This document shows, piece by piece, positions 35,742-46,929 of a stretch of 64,000 bases of DNA. A program made the position numbers and the translations under genes. Position 1 is the first letter of the stretch; every line of letters begins with the position of its first letter. This DNA comes from Neoceratodus forsteri. Lineage: Eukaryota; Chordata; Ceratodontiformes; Ceratodontidae. The notes beneath the pieces are model-generated. The model did not search any database, had not been told where the DNA came from, and was given only the letters and a program-made list of their open reading frames with translations. The stretch spans positions 458,643,501 to 458,707,500 of the forward strand of contig CM057454.1 of NCBI GenBank assembly GCA_016271365.2, read 5' to 3'.

Positions 35742-36548
35742 AGCTAAGTATCATGATTGCTATGACAAGACTTCTTTTGCATCTCAAGTAAGTGAACCAT
35801 TCATGAGAAAAAGTATACCCCAAAGTTTGCTGTGTTGGAATGCTAGTTCAAATACCTCTAAACTAAAAACATGTAAACGTCAACTGGGAGGCAACAAGAA
35901 AAAAAGAAGAAAAAATAATAAACATCTTGTACTCCCAAGGTAGGAACTATGTTCTAATGGGCTTCTGCTCCCTTCCCAAGAGATGGATAGTACTTCATGG
36001 AGTAGGGACAGAAGAAGGGTTCATGCCTCAAAATACTGAGGCCCTCGTCTTGAGTTGCCTCTGAATGGGGTAACTCACTCTGTAAGGACTAGTTCCTTAT
36101 ACAAAACTGCCACCAAATGCCAGAAATAAAGCTTTCTTAGACCTCCCTGGGGCAAACAAATGTACATAATTGAGTTACAGAGCGGTAGCTTATAACATGT
36201 TTCAACAGAGAAATAAGCACAGTTTTGTCTGAGGCCAGCATTGTAAGTGAAAGTCTTTGTGGCCTGTTTACAAAGTCTCATCCTTTATAACTGTTTTTAA
36301 CAGTACCTGGATAATGAGCTTATATAGCCAGCCCTCCCATAATACTTGAAAGAAAATTATCAACTGAGTAAAGCAATGTAAAACAATTCCATATGCCTCA
36401 AAATAAAATGCCAGACTGCACTTAAATCTGACATAATATACAGTATGCTGGGCTCTTTCTGAAGTGCACTAAAACAAGAAAGGGCATTTGAAATAGGTAC
36501 CTGTAGGTATGCTGTGGCTATTTTATTTAGAGTATGACAAAGGAAAAT
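35742..36548. other. Unassigned flank of L1
   Basis: AT-rich, no domains. ORF1 of the neighbouring L1 would be expected here but is not visible. Confidence 0.4.
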
Positions 36549-36786
36549 ATGTTCAAACATATACGAACCAGGCACACACCACTACACTGACCACATGACA
36601 CTGACAACCTCATAAAAAGTGAAAAAACTTTATTACTAAAAAGACACATGGCAACATTTTTGCCCTCCTAAGGTGGGCAGAAATGTTGCCATGTGTCTTT
36701 TTAGCAATTAAAGCTTTTTTCACTTTTAATGCGGTTGTCAGCGTCATATGTGGTGGTGTGTGCCTGGTCTGTATATGTTTGATATA
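36549..36786. mobile_element. Foldback element: long hairpin, ~105-bp arms
   Basis: The left arm (36549-36658) and right arm (36681-36786) are near-perfect reverse complements. Examples are CCAGGCACACACCA with TGGTGTGTGCCTGG, and AAAGACACATGGCAACATTT with AAATGTTGCCATGTGTCTTT. A loop of about 22 bases (GCCCTCCTAAGGTGGGC) separates them. No coding capacity. It resembles a palindromic MITE; no target duplication could be fixed. Confidence 0.85.
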
Positions 36787-37669
36787 TGTTTTTTTAGCCA
36801 GAGCACCACAACCTTGTGTGAACTCTTTTTCCTGTCTATGAAAGAAAATATGCAATTCCATTAAAGTATAGTCTCAGGTAACTGTATTAAAGAGTCACTA
36901 ATGGGCTAACTTAAGGTGCTTTGTTAAAGAATAATAAATTAAGAGGCACAGCACTTGCAGTAGAAATAGCCCAGCACCGAGAACCAAAGTATCACTAATG
37001 CCTCTCAAAAACTGACTATGAATCTCCCAGCCTGAATTTGTCAAAACTGAGAAGGTGTCCATTTTGGAACTCTGCCAGCACAGGAGGTCAGGTGAACAGA
37101 AAGGTACCTTTATCCAAAGTCAGAGTTCAGGCATTGTCCACATATTGTGACTAAAATGTGACAGGAGAAGCACCACTGGGTCGGTAGGATCGGTCGTTTT
37201 TTAAAGCATGGGTGAGTGCCTGAATGGCTGTCCCCCACCCTCTCGGTCAGCACTGTGGGTTGAAACAGCATGGTGGAGGGATCCTTGTCCAATTGCAGCT
37301 GGTGGGTGTAATTAGGGGGCACGTATAAGATACCGCAGGGTCTCCACTGGCATATCCTGCACACTTCTTATCTATCCCTCTGCACCATTGTAAATGGCAT
37401 GGAGTGCAGGCTTGCTCCCAGATATGCCCCTGGACCAGGCCCATATGTAACAGTGCAATCAGTCAGGGGATCAGGTATGGAAGGGATGTGCATCCCTTCC
37501 GTTCATGCCACTTGGGATCAGCAGGACCCCCAATGCATGACTCAGGGGCTTAGGTTTGTTTAAGCACTGCAGATTCATGGCGCATAGGCAACCTGCAGCT
37601 TAATGCATTGAGCCCAGTCAGAACAAAACATTATCCTTGAAAATGCATAGGTTTATTCTGAGGCAAGTG
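36787..37669. other. Unassigned flank
   Basis: No domains. It could be 5' sequence of the L1 that becomes recognisable at 37670, but ORF1 and the endonuclease are not found. Confidence 0.35.
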
Positions 37670-38700
37670 GGGGCATGCAGGATGCTAGTCTGGCAACTCA
37701 AGAGCAAAACCAGGAGAGGCAAGTCCCCAGTATACATAAGCAGCAAGGAGACTTAAGACAAGACCAGGCACAAATAGGGGAAACCCTCAGAGAATTTTAC
37801 AAGAATCGGTACATAACACAGGTTATGGAGAACACCCCTTCCCCATCTGCCTTCTTAAACACAGTCTCACTCCCAACCTTGCCTGAGAATCAAAAACAAA
37901 TATTATACACCCCACTATCACTGCTAAAGGTGGAGCAAGATGCCAAATCACAAAAAAAAGTGGAAAGGCTCCAGGATCAGTAGGCTGTATAAAATAATGT
38001 GGAACTCTTTGAAAGACACAGTAATAGGCATGCTGCAGGAGCAACCGAACACAGGCCATCTGCCACCATCCCTCATCCTGGCTGCTATTACAGTGTTGCC
38101 CAAACTGGGCGGGGACCCCACACTATGTACCTCTTATAGGTCTATCTATCTACTTCTTGCAGATTACAAAGTACTGGTGATAGCAATAGTGGCCAAAATG
38201 GAATGGGTTCTCACCATGCTTATTCACTCTGACTAGGCAAGCTTTGTGAAAGCCCACTAGGCTAAAGTCAACATAAGATACACTCTCAACACCACATGGA
38301 TGTGGTCCAAAGAGAACTCTTCCTGTTCAGTTCTTCTCACATTGGATTCAGGGAAGGCCTTTGACTGAGTCAAATGGCTCTTCATGTCTGGGATCCTCTC
38401 CAAATTTAAACTTGTCCTGAATCTGCTAAAATGGATGAAGACCTTATACAGTAATCCACAGGCCCAACTCTTAACAAATAGCTTCTTGTCCAAACCATTT
38501 AATCTCACCCAAGGCACAAGATTAGGGTGTCCCCTGTCCCTACTGCTACATGTTCACACTCTTAAATCTCTGGTTCTAGTAAGAAGGCATCAGGGGAGCA
38601 TAGCAGGTCTAAGAACTAAGGCATTAAACTCTGTCATCTCACTATTCACCAATAACATCACACTACACTCACAAAACCAGGAACGACAATCCCCATCTCC
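37670..38700 (+). pseudogene. L1 ORF2 linker and reverse transcriptase, decayed
   Basis: The linker encodes QQGDLRQDQAQIGETL and FYKNRY. The RT follows with LILAAITVLPKLGGDP, SIYLLLADYKVLV and QASFVKAH. Motif A is LTLDSGKAFD followed by a stop. Then come LLKWMKTLYSNPQAQLL and motif B as GTRLGCPLSLLLHV. Motif C reads LFTNNITLHS, so both catalytic Asp of the usual FADD box are Asn or lost. Several stops and frame changes break it. It ends where CR1 sequence begins near 38710. Confidence 0.8.
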
Positions 38701-38709
38701 TAGACATAT

Positions 38710-39570
38710 TTCAGACTTACAGCCCAATTGGGTAAATAAAAATAAGATGCAGTTCAGTTTACATAAATGTGTTGTATTGCATTTCAGCAGGCATAATACC
38801 ATACAGGATTACTGTATTCAAGGGAATAAATTGAAAATTGTCAGTAAAGAAAGAGACCGAGGAGCTTATATCAGCAGAAACCTTAAAACTTGGACCCAAT
38901 GTACATATCAGCAGAGACCTTAAAAGTTGGACCCAATGTACAGTAGGCAGGTGGCCAACAAAATGGGACACCTGATTAATTGTGCACGTAGGTAATTTTT
39001 CACAAGGTCGGAATCAGTGCTCTTACCCTTATATAAAACCTATATCCAGCTTCATTTAGATTACTGTTCCCAGCATTGGAGTCCTTATCTAAAGAAGGAT
39101 GTGAATGTGGTCGAGAGAAGTCAGACAAGGTTTACCAAGTTGATCCCCTGATGTAGGAATAGACCATATGAGACAGGCTGAAGGACCTGGGCCTATGGCA
39201 CTTACCCCTTAGATGAATTAGAGGTGATATGCTACTTATGTACAAAATACTGGCAGATCCATTGTTAGTGGAAGAACTAGGACTAGTGCACCAGGAACTT
39301 AAATACGACCTAAGGGGACATAAGTGCCAACTGACGGACGTGGTATCAAAAAAAGAATTAAGGAAACGTGCTTATGTTCCAAGAGCTATAAGATTATGGA
39401 ACCAGTTACCAGGGGATTTGACCCATGCACCTACCTTGTCCATGTTTAAGACTAAACTGGACAGTTACCTTGAGGATGGTAACATTGGTTACCACCAATG
39501 AGTAGTGGGGACAGCACTCATGGGCCTAGGCCTTCTGCTATCCTAAGATCAAAGTATTAACCAAAGTATT
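38710..39570 (+). mobile_element. CR1 3' part inserted in L1, plus strand
   Basis: The translation WVNKNKMQFSLHKCVVLHF, then SKERDRGAYISRNLKTW, LPLYKTYIQLHLDYC, HWSPYLKKDVNVVERSQTRF and RKRAYVPRAIRLWNQLPGDL, is the CR1 region after the RT to the protein end near 39501. Just after, CAAAGTATTAAC is repeated twice (39547-39570), a short tandem tail. L1 coding resumes at 39575. The copy is 5'-truncated inside the RT. Confidence 0.8.
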
Positions 39571-39887
39571 AAGAAGTACAGTGCATCAGGACATAAGATC
39601 AATTGTGGCAAATGTGAATGGTTGCCATGTGGAAATGCAAGTCCCAAATGATTATGGTGGGAAATAGTACAATCAACGCTCCGACATCAAATACCTGGGA
39701 GTGTAAATCAAGAGGAAAATTGCATGGCTCTAGAGCTTGAACTACATTCCTCTGCTGGGAAAGATAAAGCAGGAGTGTGAGTGATGGCAAGCATTCTTTT
39801 GATGCTGATAAACAGAGTGGGCACAGTCCAGATGAGTATACTCCCACGGCTGCTCTACCTTTTTCAATCCCTTCCAGTTCAGGTACC

Positions 39888-40200
39888 ACACTCAAACATA
39901 TGAACATACAAACATACAAAGGTGCCAGTCGAATAATGTCTTGCAGCCTATTGAGTCTGCTCATATTGCAGAGTCCCCAATGTCAGCTAAGGCTTCTGTC
40001 ACCCCACCACAACCTATACCCCCACAATTCCGGCTACACTCCTTTTGGCTCTGATTTTCCCCATTTACCCTGTCCTATCCTTTTTTGAAGCCATACACCA
40101 TTTCAAGTGATACCACTTCCTCAGGGAGTCCATGCCACCCCACCACCACCCCCCTGTCTGTGAAGAAATGCCTCCTGGTCTCCCTCTTGAACTCCATTCC
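39888..40200 (-). mobile_element. CR1 3' end, minus strand
   Basis: Minus strand: FKRETRRHFFTDRGVVVGWH and LPEEVVSLEMVYGFKKG, the final CR1 residues, then a 3' UTR ending in TATGTTTG-type octamers (TTTGTATGTTTGTATGTTCA). It parallels 53705-54000, where the protein end reads NVRTFFFTERVVDAWNSLPQ. Confidence 0.75.
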
Positions 40201-40204
40201 CCCA

Positions 40205-40384
40205 CCACACTGTGTACTATGACTACTGTTAGCTACTCTAGACCTATGTAACACTGATGTACTGTGATTTACTATATCTATTTTCTGACCTATGTAACCC
40301 CAGGTCATATCTGGAAACAAGCGGTCCCCGCTCAGTATGCTTATCTGGTAAATCTCTTAATAAATAAATAAATAAATAAATAAA
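40205..40384 (+). repeat. L2-like LINE 3' tail, plus strand
   Basis: TGACCTATGTAACCCCAGGT, CATATCTGGAAACAAGCGG, CTCAGTATGCTTATCTGGTA, then six or seven AATA units. It is related to the tails at 46236, 51655 and 52050. Confidence 0.75.
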
Positions 40385-40439
40385 CTTAAGACAATGTCCC
40401 TGCCCCTCGTCTTTTTATAGATACAAAAAGTAAAAGTAA

Positions 40440-40972
40440 GAATGGTGGTAAGTATAGGTTCCTGTGGCAATGTAAATCAGCAAGGGGGAGACAAGCAGTA
40501 CTTTATATAAGACTAATCAGAGGAAGTTTGAGGCTGCCCAGTCTTGAAACCTACTACCTAGCAGCACAGCTAGCCTTCCTGCAGGACAACAGTGAGCAAC
40601 ATGAAACTGCTTCTCACTGGATAACACTGGAAGAAAGCTGTCTGGGGAGACCCATAATGTCGCATTGGCTATTCCCAGCACTTAGCAGACTGTGTCTTGA
40701 GCCCCACCCTTAAACCCTTGCCTTAAAAACTCAGCCCAAACATGGCTTCAAAGTCACAGGAAGTTGAAACATAAAAAAGACCTCATCAATAGTAGTGTTC
40801 TTTCCAGGACTGTGTGGCCCATGGTGCCTACAGAGGTACAAGTAGTCTCCACCTTGCACAGATGGGAACTTAAAGGGCTAATTAGAATAGGCAACCTTCA
40901 TGAAGGAGGAGTCCTCTAGCCCTTTATGAACCTCAATCGAAAATACATTCAACCTGATACCCAGTGATTACT
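40440..40972 (+). pseudogene. L1 ORF2 post-RT fragment
   Basis: An open stretch encodes FLWQCKSARGRQAVLY, then SLRLPSLETYYLAAQLAFLQ and TASHWITLEESCLG, the usual L1 block after the RT (FIW..kkPRi...GGl.lPnl..YY.AaQL). Stops appear after 40713. The T2-type MITE begins at its right edge. Confidence 0.75.
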
Positions 40973-41400
40973 TTAAAGGGAAACAATGGAAAAGACAAAG
41001 CTTTCCTCAGACAGTGCAGAAACTCTCAATTAGTGCTTTCAGACAGTAACAACTTTATTTAATGATTTAGAACAGCTACCCACAACTTCCACTTCCTGTT
41101 GCTGGCAGCAGCCATTTCATAAGCAGCAGTGAGCTTCCTGAGCTCACTGTATGCTAATATGCCTGTTTGACCTCAGCTGGTTGGCAGGACATAGTAGCAT
41201 AAAGTGAACTCAGGAAGTTCTCTGCTACCCATGAAATGGTGGCTGCCAGCAACAGAAAGTGAAAGTTGAAGGTCACTGTTTAAATCACTAAAAAATCAAT
41301 TAGAGTTATTTATTAAAAATGTTTTACTGTCTGAAAGCACCAATCAGGCATGTTTGTAGTGCCTAGGTAAAGCTGTGCCTTTTCCACTGTTTCCCTTTAA
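40973..41400. mobile_element. T2/Kolobok-type MITE with TTAA target sites
   Basis: The left end reads TTAAAGGGAAACAATGGAAA and the right end, reverse-complemented, TTAAAGGGAAACAGTGGAAA. Arms of more than 150 bases continue with GTGCTTTCAGACAGTAA and TTGCTGGCAGC in both. TTAA at 40973-40976 and 41397-41400 can be the target duplication. The TTAAAGG terminus and TTAA site match the T2/Kolobok MITEs known from Xenopus. No coding capacity. It lies inside the broken L1. Confidence 0.85.
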
Positions 41401-41735
41401 GGCAGAAATTCCTGCAAGAGACGAGCTTGCCCTCACGTAACTCACCCTCCATCCTTGTGTCTAGGGGTCCTAATGTTATAGAGAGGCAGAGGTGGCATAA
41501 ATCCAGATTCAATCCAGGACACCCAAATTGGAATAAATTAAATGATCTTACCTTGCCCACCGAGCTGTTTAGCAGGGAAGGGTGGTCTCCAAACAGGCTG
41601 TTACCCAGGTAGTAAACTAGGCATGACTTCACTGCAGGAACATGGAGGGGGTGCAAGATGATGCTGCAGGGCAAAGGTGGTTAACCAGCAAAGGCAAAAA
41701 TAGAGCTCAAACACCACAGTGGGAATATAAAAAGA

Positions 41736-41765
41736 TTTAATTAATTAATTAATTAATTAATTAAC
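41736..41765 (+). repeat. ATTA microsatellite
   Basis: About seven TTAA/ATTA units in a row. Confidence 0.97.
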
Positions 41766-42557
41766 AGACAGAAATCAACAACAGCTCCATGGAGCTGGAG
41801 GCACATTATGGGCAGGCACACTGGTGCAAGATTTCAGCAGTGAGAAGCTGCAGCACATAATTTAGGCCTTAGCAGGCTGAGAAGCAGGCTCCACCTAGAA
41901 TGAAGAGCCAAGTGGCTCAGATGATTTGAGAAGAAATGGAGCACAACCAGGCCTAACACTGTCACTGGGGTTCTCTAAAAATATGCCTTCAGGACCTCAC
42001 CGGTGTTCTCTAAAAATATACCCCCGGGACCTCTCACACTGGAAGCATGGCTGTGCAACCTCTTGGGCACTCTAGCACCTCAGAAACAGGGCGGTGTAAC
42101 ACTTCACTCCGGCTCCAACTGTATTTCACCCAAAACACTAATCCTGCTGCAAGTAACACCCAGGGGCATCCCTTAATTTATTAGCCCTCCCCCATGACAT
42201 CACTTCCTGCTGGCTGAAATACTAAGTCCCTATTTTTCCATTTGCAGGTTATACCTGCCAGCCACTAGAGGGACCCTGAGACCCCACCACAAGTACCTCT
42301 ATTCAGATCGCCTCCTCCCCTTCTTCCTGGATCCCTTCTAACAACCTATTCCACTTCTCTCCTCTTCAGCTTACAGTTACCCTGCCCACACCTCCTCCCA
42401 CACCCAGCCCTATAGCTAGCCCACTCTCGGACCCCTGCCATCACCTCGAAGCCCACACCCAGTGACCACTAGGAGTCGCTATTTTGCACCCCATTTCGGG
42501 CCCAAACCTAGCCTTCTTCTAGACCTCAGAATGTGGAGCATGGCTCTCACCCAGGTC

Positions 42558-42650
42558 CCTTTTCCAACTGCCCTGAGAGAGTCTTGAACCTGGTACCCTG
42601 TCCACCAGAGTCCGTGTCACTACCATTGATCCAAAGTGGCATCTACACTT
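42558..42650 (-). mobile_element. tRNA-like head, antisense, in LINE leader
   Basis: Minus strand: TGGATCAATGGTAGTGACAC (A-box-like) and ACCAGGTTCAAGACTC (B-box-like) at tRNA spacing. It is probably a SINE remnant inserted in the LINE 5' region, or an old SINE at the site if the LINE is shorter than proposed. No tail is clear. Confidence 0.5.
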
Positions 42651-42959
42651 GCTGGAGGGCAACTAAAATATTTCTACCTACCTGCCCTGCTTCTACCATT
42701 AGCGATATGCTAGCCTACCTCTTACTAAAATGCCTCCCCCCATCCTTACTCTGATACCCTTGTCACACCTACCTGGCACCCCCCCAGGCTCACTGGCACT
42801 AGCTCCCTCATTTGTTCTGGATTTAGTACGATCCCACCCTACACTCACCACATGCCCTAGCCCATGACACCCTCCCCCTAGTCACCTCCCTGCTGCCTCC
42901 CCAGGCTCCCACTGGAGGCTTATCATTCTCGCCTTTCCAGCCTGGATAACCCTGCCCAC

Positions 42960-43764
42960 CCCCTGTGCCCAGAAGCTCCCCTCCTCCTCACCACATACCT
43001 ATCGAAAGCTCACCCTTCACCACCCCCTGGCCAGGGCAGTGGTCATTCTATTACTCCTGACAGGCAATATACATCCCAACCCAGGCCCAGCCCATACTAG
43101 CCCACCAGCTGGGTCACCCGGGCTCTGCATAGCATCTATGAATATATGCAGCCTTCTGAAAAAATTTGATTCCCTCCAATGCTGGGTCACACTGCATAAA
43201 CCAGATGTCATAACACTGGTGGAAACTTGGCTATCAAAATCCACTCCATGACTCCTTTGTCTCCCTCCCAGGATACTCCCTTTACCAGGAGGATCGTGTA
43301 GGTAAATGGGGGGCTATGGAATCTATACCAGGGACTCTCTCACTGGACAAGCACTCCCTGCCCCAGCTCTCGTATACGGGGCGCAGGCCCTAACCCTCAA
43401 ACTGACTCCGGTCCCCTCCAGGGGCCCCCTTTATCTCACCACTGTCTACATTCCCCCAAAAAACCAAACCCTGGCACTGGTTTCATTAACAGATTATCTT
43501 ACGACCCTACATCATAAAGCTGACCAAATCCTGGTGGGTGACCTGAATGTGAACTGGCTCAGCACATCCTCCTCCACCACCCGGGACTCTTTCGCAGCTA
43601 TAGATCTGACTCAACTCATTTCCCAACCCACCAGAGTAAACACAAAGAGAGGTACCAGCACCCTTCTAGATGTGGTCATCACCAACCGCCCTAAACAAAT
43701 CCATGATATCCAGGTCCTTCCTGACTCACTTAGTGACCACTCCCTATCCTTTTCCATTGGGTGA
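42960..43764 (+). pseudogene. L2-like LINE ORF start with 2A-like motif and endonuclease
   Basis: The frame upstream of 43039 is open (HHPLARAVVILLLLTGN), so the GTG at 43039 need not be the start. The hydrophobic run leads into TGNIHPNPGPAHT; the NPGP resembles the ribosome-skipping 2A motif known at this place in CR1/L2-type LINEs, though the usual D.E before it reads N.H. The endonuclease follows: CIASMNICSLLKKFD, LVETWLS, GGYGIYTRDS, VYIPPKNQT, LVGDLNVNWLSTS, LLDVVITNRP and LPDSLSDHSLSFS. All main catalytic blocks are visible. A stop at 43249 and shifts near 43255 and 43300 interrupt it. Confidence 0.85.
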
Positions 43765-44030
43765 CCTCCACACCCCAAACCCATGGCCCATTCCACACTA
43801 CGTCCGGCACCTCAGACCAGGTGGACTAAAAGCCTAAGCAACTTCTTGCCCAAATTAACTGGTCACCCATACACTCGCCTCTGATATAGATACTGCCTAA
43901 CCTTTTTTCCCAAACCTTCAACAACAAAGCCTGTGACATTTTCGCACCCCTAACGGAAGTCCAGACAAAGTACGTAATGCACCCTGGTTACCCCTGCCCT
44001 GCTTCCAACTGCTCAAGCACAGGATAACCT

Positions 44031-45944
44031 ATGGCACTTAGCCACAGAAACAGGCGGATGGCAGACAGACAGGCATACAATGCCGCAAGAAACAAATGCA
44101 CCTGGGCCATCAGAAAAGCAAAGGCCGATCACTACCAGGCCACGCTCACCTCCTCCTGGGGGAGAGCAAGAACATTCTGGGACAACATTAAACAACTAAA
44201 TGGGAGCGTGCGCTCCCCCCCCCTCCCAGATCACCATTGACAGCTCTATCTCTACCGACCCTGCCTGCATAGTCAATTTCCTCAACTCATCCTTCACGGA
44301 CCTTAGTTCGGTTCTCCCTAGTGATTTCTTTGATCCTCCCTACCTGCCCCAGTCATACGACGTCCTAGTTTCCACTTACACAGGGTAACTGCCCAGGAAG
44401 TCAGACCCCACCTGATTAAAGCACTAAAGAGCAATAGTACTGGCAGCGACTCCCTGGGCCCCAGTATCCTCCGCCGGGTGCTGGATCAGATCCTTGCTCC
44501 ACTCACTAGCCTTCTCAATAAATCCCTCTGCCTGGGGCAATTCCCCTTGGCCTGGAAAACTGCCACAGTTATGCCCATACACAAAGGAGGTGACAGGTCC
44601 ACAGCTGGGAACTACTGGCCTATCTCCATCCTCCCACCCCTCTCCAAAGCCCTAGAAAAACTGGTGGCCACTCAAATTACTGATTACCTGACCAAACACA
44701 ACATCCTCTGCCCGGAACAGCATGGTTTCTGTGCAGGTCACAGTACCAGCACTGCCCTCATAGAGTTTTCAAATTTTCTACACTCCTCCCTGGACTCTGG
44801 CTCAGTAGCCAGGGCAGTGTTCATTGACCTCTCAAAGGCCTTCGACACTGTCTCCCACCTCCTCCTGCTGGATGCCCTCAGCCACACCGGCTTCGCCACT
44901 GGGCTGGTCTCCTGGTGCTCCAGCTACCTATCTGCCCGCTCCCAGCATGTTAAAATTAATGGGACCTTTTCCAAAACATGTCCCATCCGCTCAGGTGTTC
45001 CCCAGGGTTCCATCCTAGGACCTCTACTCTTCTCGCTCTACCTCAACACCCTGCCCAATGCATGCACTAGTAAAATTCTGCTGTATGCAGATGATGCCGT
45101 CATCTTTGCCACCCACCGAAACCCCATCTCCCTACAGGACACCTTGCAACTATCATTTAATGATGCTGAAACCTGGTTTAAACAGCATAGACTTGTAATC
45201 AATCTCAAAAAAACAAAAACTATGCTCTTTGCCCATCCCTAGAACAAAGCCAGCAACTTCCCCTCCACATCACTCCCCTAAGTTTCAAAACATCCTCTCG
45301 AACAAGTCCACCATTTTAAGTACCTCGGGGTTTCATTTGTTTCAGCCCTCACATACCATGACCACATTGATGCTCTTGCCTCAGCTACCAATGTGCGGCT
45401 AGGTATCCTATACTGCTACAAAAATTGCCTCCCCCCCGATGCCCTCCGACTAGTGGTCACATCCTCAATAATGTCCCTTGTGGACTATGGCCTGGCAGTT
45501 TATGGTGCTGCAGACTCGACCGCCCTCAATAAAATCCACCTCACCATGAATAAGGCCTGTAGGCTAATTACGGGGGCCCCCAGGCTAACACATACTTGCC
45601 AGCTATATGACATGACAATGCTGCTTAATCTGGACGAACGACTCAGATACCAAACCTGCCTCATAATGAAAAAAACTCTTCTCGGGCTATCCCCGCCTGG
45701 GCTGACAGCCTCCATCCACCTAACACAACCCTTAGTTCAAACTCCAACCTCCTGCAAGGCCACTCTACTGGTCCCTAGGTCCAGGACCACCCATGGACAA
45801 AGGTCCTTCTGTTACAGAGCTCCCTCCTGGTATAACACACTCCCTACCTCCATCTCTGATACCCCCACGATCTCCTGCTTCAAAACTACACTTCAGAGCC
45901 AGCTATTTAACACCATAGCTGAGCTTGTCTCTAAGGTGACCTAG
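44031..45944 (+). pseudogene. L2-like LINE reverse transcriptase and C-terminal domain
   Basis: The linker (44031-44388) encodes ARNKCTWAIRKAKADHY and FWDNIKQLNGS. The RT is open at 44478-45242: ATVMPIHKGGD, motif A VFIDLSKAFDTVSH, motif B SGVPQGSILGPLLFSLYL, motif C ILLYADDAVIFATH and INLKKTKTMLF. A stop at 45240 and another shortly after separate it from the C-terminal domain, which continues in the same frame with HFKYLGVSF, RLGILYCYKNCL, VDYGLAVYGAAD, NKACRLITGAPRLTH and YRAPSWYNTLPTSI, ending at 45944. These are RNA-dependent DNA polymerase features used in target-primed reverse transcription. All three catalytic Asp are present. Only the linker shifts and two stops appear disabling. Confidence 0.88.
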
Positions 45945-46229
45945 CTCACTATTCACTGACAAAGCTCACTGAGCGGCTCCTCACCCCACCAGTCTCCAAC
46001 CACGTTCCATAGCCCACTGAACTATTACCACCTGCTGTCTCTGCACACTACCGCGTGTATGTTTATGTCAATGTATGTTTAATCTGTTTCTCCCTATCCT
46101 AATAACTGTAACAGCATGTGATTGCCAAACCTGAAACCTCAATGATGTAACAAAGAAATAACAGCTTGTGATTGCCAAATCTGTAACCGTAAAGATGTAA
46201 CAAAATGTTGTAATGTATTTATCCTCTAT

Positions 46230-46316
46230 GTGACGAGGTACCTTTGGAAATGAGCCTCTGGCTCAAAGGTTGTAAACTGATGTACAAATAAATAAAAAAA
46301 TAAATCAATAAACAGA
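46230..46316 (+). repeat. 3' tail of L2-like LINE
   Basis: GACGAGGTACCTTTGGAAAT, GCTCAAAGGTTGTAAACTG and AAATAAATAAAAAAATAAAT. The second phrase is shared with the minus-strand LINE ending at 8093. Confidence 0.85.
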
Positions 46317-46929
46317 ACCCTGAAACTGCAGGCCTACCCCCTGGGGCAGTGTGTCACACAGGTAAAGACCTCCCCAGCACTACCACTACTGGAGAGCCAC
46401 ATGGCTGTGCTGCCACCACAGGCTGCATTCCCACTGCCCCTCCAAAACTTCTACTGGGACCACAGCATCCACATCTGTTAAAACTGATGCCACACCAGTC
46501 TTTCTGAGAACATCATGCCCACCCCAACCAGACACTTCCCTGACTCCTTCCCAAAAAATCTGACTGAGCGCCGGACACAGCGTCACTGGAAATCTAAGTC
46601 GCAACTTCCCTGGTGCCGGGGTTCAAGATCCTGGCCCACTGTGTACTCCACGAACCCATTGGACTCCTTGGCCCTCTCAACCACATCCTCTTGTAGCTCC
46701 CATAAGCAGAGTCACCACACCCTGGGGGGGGGGCACCTCCCGAAGCTCTACCCACCTACAGGCCATCCCAGGAGGGAGAAAGATGGCAGCTTTAGTAAGT
46801 TCTCCAAACATAGGAGCTTACACTCAATTACACCAATCTGCCCCACCAAAGCTAAGGCCCATATAACTTGCTACAGGCATCAGGCCCAGATGAGTCTACA
46901 CAGGACAAAACTAAGTACAAATTAAAAAG
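46317..46929 (+). other. Unassigned, between LINE and L1 C-terminus
   Basis: The frame 46515-46925 is open for 136 codons but shows no domain. It is probably decayed L1 or older flank. A nine-base G run lies near 46725. Confidence 0.4.

Larger units (their letters stand above)
42283..46316 (+). mobile_element. L2-like LINE, plus strand, near full length
   Basis: A C-rich leader of about 700 bases is followed by the 2A-like start, endonuclease, RT, C-terminal domain and an AATAAATAAA tail ending near 46316. ACCCTGAGAC (42273-42282) before and ACCCTGAAAC (46317-46326) after may be a 10-bp target duplication with one mismatch. The RT has 254 uninterrupted codons and the C-terminal part 183, so this is the least decayed coding element in the window. 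Its tail resembles that of the minus-strand LINE at 8093-11455. The exact 5' end is inferred only from the candidate duplication. Confidence 0.8.
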
